Of a DNA stretch of 64,000 bases, positions 12,841 to 23,500 are shown in pieces; position 1 is the first letter of the stretch, and every line of letters starts with the position of its first letter. The notes under the pieces were generated by a model. The model was not told the origin of the DNA. It saw only the letters and a list, made by a program, of their open reading frames with translations, and did not search any database. The position numbers were made by a program, and so were the translations under genes. The stretch is from Patiria pectinifera (taxonomy: Eukaryota; Echinodermata; Asteroidea; Valvatida; Asterinidae): assembly GCA_029964075.1 (NCBI GenBank), contig CM057146.1:10373501-10437500 (forward strand), read 5' to 3'.

Positions 12841-13764
12841 TGGCTTAACACGACTCCGATTCTCAGACTATGTGAACTACTGACCTAATGGTATGCGAAA
12901 CATTCGTCATTATTGAAATTCGGCGCGTTCAATCGCGCTCATCTCCCAAATTGTGAACTTTTCACCGAACACTGATGAAGCCGAAATACGAAGAAAGAAA
13001 AAAGGAGGAAAACACGGAGATGCAGACCCCGCGAAATGTTTTCCATGTGACGAATGGACGAGCGATGAATGACATGCTGACGTGTGAGGGATTATGTTTT
13101 CATACCAGGAAATCCATTTCATATCGCGCACTCGCTCGCCGCAGTGACCTGGGCCGGTCGCGGCGAGGCGGGGGCGGCCTCGTCGTAAAGTGACGGGATG
13201 CTGACGGGTATTAACGGTCTGGCTTGAGGCGAAGGAGGCCTCCGAAGGGTGCGCGAAGTCGAGTCCATCACAAGTCAACTCCAGTCCCAATTCAAATCAC
13301 AAGCTATTCAAAAGAGCTTTGATAAAGGCATTCCTTTGTTAATGCTTACCCGTTGTTTCTGGAATTGTGACTGGACTCGTATAATGGACTTGTGACGGAC
13401 TTGACTGGGGATTGTGCCTGAAATTACAACACAGTTTTGCTCATGAATATGGACATTTGCATCAGCATAAAAACCACAAACTCACCCAAATACCCTTGAA
13501 AATGGCACAACGAAAAAAATGGAGGTTAAATAGGACACAAGGTGCATTTTTCAAGAACTGTATTAAAAAACAATCCATTGCATGGGTCCTTTAAAGAGCA
13601 ATACAACGATTGCATTTATTGTTCATTCCCAAATCACAAAAATGAATTACAATATGGAAATTTAAACTGCAAGTCTAAAGGACGATAAACCTCAGATATA
13701 TACATTGTTGTAGTTCTACAGGAAGCAAAAACTCTAAGCAGTCATTTCAAGATAAATGCTTAAG
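12841..13764. other. GC-rich patch and flanking DNA, no gene recognised
   Basis: About 13120-13210 is markedly G/C- and CpG-rich (GGTCGCGGCGAGGCGGGGGCGG) compared with its surroundings. It lies about 300 nt beyond the promoter-like cluster, so it could be transcribed leader sequence. Open frames on both strands here are short and unrecognised. Confidence 0.4.
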
Positions 13765-13766
13765 CA

Positions 13767-14126
13767 TAGGCCCGAGTGGTCTTGGTCCAAGTCTAAAATT
13801 GCTTTTACAGCCAGTCCGTGATAAGCGAGGTGGCTATCAATGAGATAAATCAAAATTGTTCTTGGAAATATTGGCAGCGCTATCAAGGAAATTTCTGAGA
13901 GTTACTCACGCACGCTTTATTCAGCTAATGCATGCGCGTGGGGTGGGACCTATGTTCAGAATTTCCTGGGCAGCGCTGCCAATATTGCCAAGGCTGGATT
14001 TGATTCATTTTTCTGATTGAGACCTCCACCGCCGCAGCAACTTCACCGCATTTGTCACGGGACTGGCTGCAAAATAGGGGAATAAAAATTAAAATCCAGT
14101 CTTGAACCAAGGCTAAGGCCTGAGGG
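13767..14126. mobile_element. Imperfect palindromic MITE, about 360 bp
   Basis: Left and right halves are imperfect reverse complements: GGTCTTGGTCCAAG against CTTGAACCAAGGCTAAGGCC, CAGCCAGTCC(G)TGA against TCACGGGACTGGCTG, and TTGGCAGCGCTATCAAGGAAA against TTTCCTGGGCAGCGCTGCCAA. There is no coding capacity. Target duplication was not resolved. Confidence 0.6.
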
Positions 14127-14802
14127 ACATTTGTGTTAGTTCACGGTTAACAAGGAACTGATGACTGAATCGAAATAATTGGTTTCATGGCAAAGTAATT
14201 TATTCATGTACATCATTTTTTATTAAATTTAGATTTTTTGAGTTACATTTTGCTATAATATTCAGTGAAAGATATTCTTTATAATGAAAAATGCGGATGT
14301 TTTAATTATATTTGAAACAAAAATCTTATTTAGTTTCTTTTGTTTATGTAAAAACATGTGTCATTGTGTAATATGTGTTTAAAAATGCGTAATTGCCACA
14401 TTTTAGCATTATGCATCTTAAACAGATTCCTTCCCCAAACGGGCCTCATTTTAAGCTGTCCCTTTTTAGGATATATTACCAGCTTCAGCCAAACATGCAT
14501 GGAAATTACTGTACACAAGTCTGAGCTGCATGCAGCCTGTCTGGAAGTAACATGAGTCGTCTATAACTCATCTGTCTAGAAGCGCCCGATCGAGACAGTC
14601 TGGGGCCTTGTGTTTCAAGAGAAGATGCAGTGATTTCAGCCGATGTGTTCTGTACATCATCGGCATTTCCTATAAGTGTTATTATATCAACAAAATGAAG
14701 GAGCTCATTTTTATTTTTTTAATCTGTGTTAATATTACACAAGACATGTTGCTAATGAAAATCACACTGTTGCCTGCTGGCATCCATTATTGGGCCTATA
14801 TA

Positions 14803-15082
14803 CATGGGCGTCGCGAGGGTGGGGGGCAAGGGGGGTGCTTGCCCCGAAAAGGAAAATAAATAAAATAAAAAAATAAAATAAAGGAAAAAAGAAAAGAGAA
14901 AAAAAAGAAAAGAAAAAGAGGCGCGAAGTCATAGTGGTGTAAATTTAAGGAGTTGGGGGGGGGGGGGAATGTCCCTGCCCCCGTCTAAAACTGAGAAATC
15001 GAGAATTTGTTCAGAAATACAAGAATTTTTGGGGAAAAATATGTTTTGCCCCCCTCTAGAAAAAATCCCGGCGACGCCCATG
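14803..15082. mobile_element. hAT-like MITE with CATGGGCGTCGC termini
   Basis: Terminal inverted repeat CATGGGCGTCGC on the left and GCGACGCCCATG on the right, flanked by an exact 8-bp direct repeat CCTATATA at 14795-14802 and 15083-15090. An 8-bp duplication and CA...TG ends fit hAT-superfamily elements. The interior is G-rich, then A-rich, with no transposase. Confidence 0.8.
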
Positions 15083-15765
15083 CCTATATACCCCTATTCA
15101 AATTTCGTTCGGTATATTTGCGAACTGATGGAGGAGCATTACAGATCTACCGGGGGGGAGGGGGTCTCAATCCCTCCTTTTTGGACCGGGAAAAAAAGAA
15201 AACCTTGCAGAAAAACGTAGCACATGCCTGCTAACCCCAACCCCATCCCGACAGCCTCCCCCACCCCTTGAGTCGAGGCCGGATCCCCCCCTGGGCAGTA
15301 CACTTACATTAAATCTCATTCATTTTCAAGCTAATCAATTTTATTGGCGATTTTCTTGTAAATTATACTTTGATTTCTTTTGTTATCCATCAGTTCATTT
15401 AGTAGGCCACACCTTGATACTTTAGTGTGAGGGCGCCCTCTGCCCAGCGGGTTGATCAATATGTCATGTCGGTTCAGTTTGAGTGTAACTATTATGTTAA
15501 AACTGTTTTAATATGGTAGAATACACTGTCTTGAAAATATAATTATCAAGAAAACCCTACAGAACTTGATATTGCCAAGCTTATTTGAGTCAGTGATACG
15601 TTACCTTGCCAACGTACGACGAGGAAATTAAATTCCCTAAAACTAATTAATTTAAGACTCCTCTTGTGTGCTTGGTACGTCATAAAACACGTAGGCCCAT
15701 CTCTAAAATCCTTTACATTTGTCATACTGGGATCATCATTACAAATCTCGACGAATGATACGTGT

Positions 15766-15857
15766 TCATAGAGCTACAGCTATGTTGAATTATTTAATAA
15801 TTTAACAGTACTCATAGAGCTACAGCTATGTTGAATTATTTAATAATTTAACAGTAC
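15766..15857. repeat. 46-bp unit duplicated in tandem
   Basis: Two adjacent identical units, 15766-15811 and 15812-15857, each starting TCATAGAGCTACAGCTATG and ending AATTTAACAGTAC. Identity suggests a recent duplication, or an assembly artefact. Confidence 0.9.
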
Positions 15858-16235
15858 TCTCATACGCGCCGCGCGCGACGTGACCAGAATGAAAACATTG
15901 AGGGCGTTCTGTAAAGTTAACAGGCCCGATATTTCCCCTAGGCCTGCTGCTATTATATTAATACTTGATCGTCGAACTGTACGCCGCGCCACATAATTAT
16001 TTACCGAAACACTCAATGCTCAAAATCAAACAAAATTCTACAGTCTACAAAATGCTAGAGCTTAATTATAATAAGCGCATTTTTCATTTGGCTGGGGTGG
16101 GGAAGTGACGTTTTGGCGTGTACATAATTACTTGGTAAAGAATACTAAGTCAAGGAATAATTTTTTTTTAAATAACAAGATTGGGTCAAGTCATTCAAAC
16201 CTTAAAATATAAACAGATACTTTAGCAAACCAACA

Positions 16236-16292
16236 AGCAACAATTTCTTATATCAGCAACAATGTCTTATATCAGCAACAATTTCTTATATC
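16236..16292. repeat. Three 19-bp tandem units
   Basis: AGCAACAATTTCTTATATC occurs three times in a row, the middle copy with one change (ATGTC for TTTC). Confidence 0.9.
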
Positions 16293-16513
16293 AGCCTTTC
16301 CGACAGGACAAGAAACGTATTTCAATTTTAAATCTCATGTTTTTTAAAAACTGAAGCTCGACCAAAATACGACAAGCCGTCGAAAATGTAACAAATTAGC
16401 CTCTTATATGCATGGTTGCTGTGGGCCGCGCCTGCAGCCTGGCACACTTATAGTATTCAAGCCAATGGACGTAATTTCAAGTATTATGCTAGCGCAACAT
16501 CGTCGCAACACGA

Positions 16514-16750
16514 ATGAGTTATTGTTTTGCGAACACGGATTCGCTCTATGTCACGATAGCTGCCATTATAGCTGGCATGGTTGGGCCTACTATTTTTTGG
16601 GGGTCTTACGTCGCCATTTACCCTTTTCGTGTGTTTAAGACAACTTCAAAAACTCAAGCACAACTTACGTTCGAAGTTCCACACTCTCCATCCAAACTTA
16701 ACTCCGAATCCATCTGCACAAGACACTCATTGCCTCATTGTCTAGCATAA
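16514..16750 (+). CDS. Possible small membrane-protein frame, unrecognised
   Basis: A 78-codon frame beginning ATGAGTTATTGT encodes one strongly hydrophobic stretch (VTIAAIIAGMVGPTIFWG) followed by a polar tail. No family is recognised. It lies between unmatched flanks 790 bp upstream of DRG2 on the same strand. It could be an exon of an unidentified gene, but chance is equally likely because there is no supporting splice pattern or second exon. Confidence 0.15.
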   Translation: MSYCFANTDSLYVTIAAIIAGMVGPTIFWGSYVAIYPFRVFKTTSKTQAQLTFEVPHSPSKLNSESICTRHSLPHCLA

Positions 16751-17538
16751 CTTGCTGCTGCTGTGATTAAGTTTTCCTTTCCCGTGTGCAGGCCGCCGTA
16801 CATCTCTGACAAAATAATAGCTTTGCGAGTTTGCGTTGCGTCGCGGAACGGTTTATGCAGCAAATCGCCCAGCAGACGATCTCCACGCGAGCTCCCATTG
16901 GCTAAGAAAGTTTCTGCAAGGTAGGGCTCTTTCATATGCTAATAATGAGCTGACTGCCGGGGTTAAGAAACTTTATAGCCTTTTTTCGAAACTGCGGCTT
17001 CAACTCGATTCAATCATGTTTTAGGAGATTTTTTGGCCCCGACGTCCGACCTGGGGTTCAAGTCTGACTCAACATATGTCCATATATATTCTGCATCTTC
17101 AATATCATAATAGCAGATTAAATCTTCGATTGTTTTCATTTAGTTTGCATATTATTGAAGCTTTGAAATTATTCTAAAGCCAAAAATGAACTCGGACAGC
17201 AATAAAGCCACTGTTTCGGAAACCCGCGAAGTTGCAATGGTCAGGTTGAGGGCGCTATATAAGGTTAATGGACCTCTTTATTTTTTAATAAACTTGTACA
17301 AGTCAAGTACTTTTTCAATGAGCCAGTCTCAAGTGCACAACGAACGACGAACACGCGTGGAAGTGTGGCCTGCTGACAAGCAGACCAGATTTACTAAGAA
17401 CCACACGTCCGGTCAAGTCTATTTGTGAACCACATTGCACTGACGACTTCGTGAGATTGGAACTCGAGTGAGAACTCTATCGCTGACTGTTGTTTTTCAT
17501 TTTTGGGGCCTGGCGGCCATCAAAAGTTACCTTTAATT
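16751..17538 (+). promoter_or_regulatory. Upstream and 5' leader region of DRG2
   Basis: Contains a TATA-like TATATAAG at 17256-17263 and several GAAC/CGACG-rich words. The leader just before the DRG2 start reads GGCCTGGCGGCCATCAAAAG. The true transcription start cannot be fixed from sequence alone, and no upstream untranslated exon was identified. Confidence 0.3.
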
Positions 17539-20500
17539 ATGGGGATTTTAGAGAAGATAGCAGAAGTCGAGAGAGAGATTGGAAGGACTCAGAAGAATAA
17601 GGGTAGGTGTATTTTTTATCCAGTGCCTGATTGTTCTAGACTTTACACTGCACCAATTTCGTGAAAAGAAAATAGAATATGCTTACACTACAGTTTTTTG
17701 AAGCTAAGCTATATGTGTTGACAAAAGTTTGGCAAGTTTATGCTACAACTGCAAAAAAGCTTTGGACTTACAAGTTTTTTACATTTGATGCCATGCAAAT
17801 CAATGTGGTTCCGCGCATTTGCGGTGCGTCACGGCATGCCATGGTCACGGTGATCGTCATCTTTATTTTCATGTTGAGTTTTGTCATCTTTGTCGTCATT
17901 TTTATCCCAAAATTTCCCTAAAAAAATAAAAACTGTGCCCCCTATCGACATGGTCTGGCGATAGGGCCCAAGTTTGAATGTCAGACATGGCTTTTCAAAT
18001 AATCAAAAAGGCATATTTAGTAATATATATTATATTTAGTAGTCTGATGTTTTTGTTGGAAAATGGTTGGGTCGTTAATTATTTGAAACGCCATGTCAAT
18101 GACATTCAACTTGGGCCCAGACTCTGTCCAAATGTTGAAAAGGTGTTAAGTTGGGTCCAAGGTACTTGGGCTACTTTGAGGTGATATTTTTCGGGATTGA
18201 TGTTGATTTTATTTCATATTTACTTTCCTTGACTTCAGCCACTGAGTACCATCTGGGCCTACTGAAGGCAAAACTTGCCAGGTATCGAGCACAGCTGATT
18301 GAACCCACGACCAAAAGCGGACCCAAGGTATTTATCTTACTTGCATGGGTGACAATCCCTCATTCCACCCCATTGAAGCATGAATAAACACTCTAGAATT
18401 GCCGGAAAGATTTCCATACACGAAGTTCACTCAACACCCTGTGGACAAACCCTATGAGATTGGACTGAAAAATTCTAAGTGTTTTCTAAGAAAATGCTTG
18501 TATTTTCTCACTGCTCAAATTGAGTTTGATGACATGAAATTGCTATCTGGGGGCTTGTTAGTCAATTAGTGAACTTTTTATATGGAAATCTTTCCGAATT
18601 GTCTTACCGCTGCTCGATCTGAATATGTCTTCACCGTTTTCTTTGTCTACCCTTCTTCCGGCTTCTGAGCCTTGGGCTTGAACCTTTTTGAGAAACCTTT
18701 CATTCACTACCTAAAACTAACATAAAATAAAGCACATTTTAGTGTTTAATGTAAAATTTAAACTGTTATCGTCCAATAGGGGGAAGGCTTTGATGTGATG
18801 AAATCTGGAGATGCCAGAGTGGCTCTGATTGGTTTCCCATCTGTTGGCAAGGTAATTGCTCTGTTTGTTAACCCTCTGAAATCCTTTAAAATTCACCGGA
18901 TTTTAATTTTTTTTTTAGCATTTTGCAGGATTTAGGAGGTATAGCCCAGCCTTTTACATTACATTGGAAATGAAAGTACATTAAATGTGCCGCTGAGTTC
19001 ATGTACAGTGCGATGAAAACAAAGTGGGGAACTTCTATCGGTAACGTTTAAGGTTCAGAGTTAATAAGGCATTGCACGCAAAGCATTACTTTAAACTTTC
19101 AAATTCCCCTAAAAAGAACATTGCTTTGGCCAAAAAAAAGAAAAACGTGTTTAGCGTCCCTTCCTGCTTCCTTTTTGGCCGCCTCTTTTTTTCTCTTTTT
19201 TTAAAAATTTAGTTAAAAAAAAAAAACCCGGAAAAAAATGATAAATTTTTTTAAACAGTGACATCATTTTGGCCTCTTTGTCTGTTGCATCTAGCCCATA
19301 TAAAGCTGGTATGTCATTTCCTGAGTCCAAGTGGCGGCCATTTAAAAAAAAAGCTGGCTGCCATCTTAAAAAATAGCCTGGCCGGTCATTTTGGAAAATG
19401 GGTTGGGCGGCCATTTTGGAAAGAAAAAAAAAGAAAGAAAAGGGCCTCCTTTCTTTTTTTTTTAAAAGGCAGGACACTAAACATGTTTTTTTTTACTTGG
19501 CCTTACATATGTGTTGCCAATTCGGGCGATTCACAATGCAGTGCGCCACCAAGAGTTTGCCATGGAGAGTTCATTTTTCCCAGTGCATTGTGGGAGATGG
19601 TCGACAAATTCGCAGTGCGGGACATTTGAAATTGTAAGTTTTTCGGTCAGTGGTTTCGAAAGCATATGATTCGAGGATCTGTTTGCCCTTTTTCTTTTCT
19701 TGTTATCAATAGGTGTTTTTGTAAGGCAGCAGAACGCTATGCCCCAATCTATGACATATTAGCTCAAGTTGTCTACCGACACTCTTTCAAATGGGCCATG
19801 TTTTGTCGACCGTAAACTTGAAAAAATGGACTCTCCGTGGTAAACTCTTGGTGGCGCACTGCATTGTGAATCGCCCGAATTGTATTCCTTGTACACATGT
19901 ACACGTGTTTGTCATTTATATACTATATTCAACTTGAAATTGAAGGTTTTGTTCACCTTAAAGGGAAAATACAACATTTGCAAACATCAAAAAATAAATC
20001 TACCAAATTATTAGGAAATATCTTGCTGGACTGTTAGTGAATGACAGTGTAAAGCATCCTGTAAAATCATGGCACCTGGTGTACTGTCATTTTCAAGAAA
20101 AGTGGTATTTTGTATCAATCTCCAACACTGGTCGGCCGACCAGCGTTGGAAAATCCTGGCTTTTTTCAAATACTTGCCCCAGTTGACCATATTTAGTTCT
20201 AAGTCTGCATTTGTTTGCAATCGATTACACACCTGTGAATGGGTACAAGCCAGCTAGACTGGTTCCCTGACCTTATAATTCCCCAACGTCTATATATATT
20301 GCTCAGTTTCATCTTAAATGGAGTCAGGGAACCAGACTACAGGAAAATGATTGTTTTTATTGGTTTTTATAGCATCTACGAACCCAAAACGTCAAAAAAG
20401 TCAGTGTAACAATATTTGCTATAAAATACTAACCTCCCAAATCCATCCATTTCTGAAAATTACAACAAAAGCAAATGATGTATATTCCCTTTAAAAAAGT

Positions 20501-23500
20501 AGCTTTTGTTGGTAGCCCTTTAGAGATTAGTTCTTAAGCCATATAACATTTGTGATTGTTACCTTCATGTATTAGTCCACTCTTCTGAACACACTCACCA
20601 AGACGCACAGCGAGTCTGCATCCTATGCCTTCACCACCTTGACCTGTATTCCGGGGGTCATTGAGGTGAGTTGAGGTCATTGTTTCCCCTCAAGTTTATT
20701 GCTACTTTAACCCTAACTCCCTAGCATAATTTACTGGAAGCCACACCCATCCTGGCAAATTCCAACACCATATGGGAAACTGCACACTCATATTTCTGAC
20801 TTTGATTCTGGAGGTGTGCCAACCCAATGGAAAAGACTGTCAGTTTAGGGGTACTGTACCCATCCTGACAGATTCCAACAAAACATGCCGTTGGGGTTTG
20901 ACAGGCCGTTTTCTGGCTTGTTGTCTCTATCGAATGCCATTTTGAGCAGGTGTATTCGACTCGCCACAAAGATATATCACAGATTGTCAGTGAATGTTGA
21001 TATGTAGTGCTTGAGTTGGCAATCTGCTGTATTTTTTTTTCCCATCGCTTTGTTGCTTTTTTTCCCTCTTAGTACAACGGGGCCAACATCCAGCTGCTGG
21101 ATCTTCCAGGAATCATTGAAGGGGCTTCTCAAGGTGACTTAAAAAAGAGTTTATTTGCCGAGTAGAAATTGCTTGATAAAACATTGAAATGAGTAGCTGT
21201 AAATGCACTTAGTCTTAGAGACATCATAGGCCAAGTTCGGGCAAGGACCATTAGTCGACTAGTGGTTGATTTGTGACGTACCTTACGCCTGCGCACTGAT
21301 AGCAACGTGCGAACGTCTCTAGTCAAACGCTGGTCAAAATGTCATCGCAAAACTTCTGGATCCTGGCTCTCTGCTAGCGTTATGAATGCGCACGGCTATT
21401 GGTTACCAGCGAAGCAACCAACCCCAGTAGGCTGGTTCCAAATAGTCGACTAGCGTAGTCAACCACCGTTGACTAGACAGAGTTAGGGCAACCATTGGTC
21501 AACTATAGTCCTTGCGCGAACTTGGCCCTAGTTGTCGTCACGTCCTATCAAAGTCATCACAAGTCCTCTAATGGCCCTCCCTCTCTGGCTGGCAATTTCA
21601 ACAAGGCCAGCCCAGCAGTCAAAAATAAATCAAGTGACTGTTCTTAAAAAGTTGAGAGTGCTCCCTGCCTTCATAAAGCAGGATTGACCGGCTGTGATTG
21701 TTATGAAACCTGATATAACTATGCTTTGGCTGTAGGAGATTGATAAGCCAGCTGTGCCTACCAGTCACCCACTTTTGTCTGGTGATGGAATTTGACTTTC
21801 ACAGTGCTTGCGAGAAATATGGTCTGACTGTTGGAGTGCTTTCGAGCGTGTTACTGTTGCTACTCCCAAGTGCAAGAAAAGGTTGCGTGCACATTACTCT
21901 CGGTGCATGAGTATTCTCCTGGCCCGAGTAGCTTACTTAACTCAGCACTGAAATTGAATAAGGCAAGGAACTTGGTCACAGTGTCCAAAAATGTTGTTGT
22001 GATCAATTGACAATTGTGTAGTGATGCGTGACTGAAATTAAATGAAACTCACAGGGGTTGAGGCTTAGGAGTATCTGCACAACTTTTCAAAAATTGACCT
22101 CATGGTGTTGTAGTTATTTCGAAAATAGTCAGACGAACACTTACTTTAGAAACCATTCAGCCAGCAGCTTTTTATCCTCATTTGTTACTTGAAAAGGCAA
22201 GGGTAGAGGTCGTCAGGTCATCGCCGTGGCGAGGACGGCTGACGTGGTCATCATGATGCTGGATGCAAACAAAGGAGATGTACAAAGGTTGGTTTCAAGC
22301 TTTGTTTGATTTTGTTTTGGATTTTGCTGTGTTTTAAAAGCACGCAGGAACATTGGTAATTATCCTGACTTACCTGCCATAGTAATGAGACGAACCTTGC
22401 TCAAAATGAACTGCGTAATACCCTGTGAAATTATTCCGCAAGAAATTATTCCAATTTGAAAAAAAAAAATCAATCCTGGAAGGTGGTTTTAAAAAAGTGT
22501 GCCTGTGGTCTCGTTAAGGAGACCCAAAATATTGTGCAAATGTTTTTTTATATATTTTCTTCAAAACGTATAGTATACAAATATTGACATTGTTTTCCCC
22601 AGGAAACTACTGACACAGGAGCTGGAGACCGTCGGCCTGAGACTGAACAAAGCCAAGCCAAACATATACTTCAAGGTGAGATTGCTCATAGCTTTTCTAT
22701 CTCTGTGTTTGGGGAGCATTTCAGACTGAAGCGTGGTCAGGTGCTGCAGCGAGACTAGCCCCATAAATGTGGCCATTTTACTGGACTACCTCCGTAAACA
22801 TAGGCCACACTTCCACATGTACAAAAATGTGTCGCACTTTGCCGAATTTTGATTTTCACATTTAGACTTAGTTTGTAGGGTTTTTTTTGCTTAAGAAGCA
22901 TACTCACCCTCTTTATAGGCTAATCAGAAAGTGCTGCCTTTTTCAGATGTCTATTTTTCGTGAAATTTCCAGATTCATTTGCACACGTTTGGGTATAGCC
23001 CCATAAATGTGGCCAGTTTACTGGACTGCCTCCGTAAACATAGGCCACACACCGACCGTATGGAAAACGTACTCGGCGAAATGTTGAACATGTTGAAAAA
23101 ATGTTGAAAGTGATTTCCACCATTTGTCCACATTGCGACTTCAGACCCAGTTTATTTAAGCTTTAAAAGTACACTTACCCTCTTAATAACAAAATGAGAA
23201 CCTTCGGCCAGTGTCAGTTGTCCAGCTGCTGCCTAATTTACGTCCTTTTCTGGAGCCTTTTTGGCAACTTGGATTCATTCTACCTCCTTCATTGTCCGTG
23301 GTCCAACTGAACAATGGCGTCGCGCAATATCAAAGGGCGGCGCAGGCCCGGTGGCTGTTACCTGCCTTCTGTCAATCCTTCATGTAAAGCGCGCCCTCAT
23401 GCGTATACACCCTCGGCCAGCTGGCGTCACGCACGTGCGTATGGACTACCGTACTGGCGTGTCCATACGCACGTCGTCGAGGGCCAGCTGGCGAGGGGTA

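Noticed and set aside
12910-13290. 126-codon - strand open frame over a GC-rich patch
   Set aside because: High GC lowers stop frequency; the peptide has no recognisable domain and no splice support.
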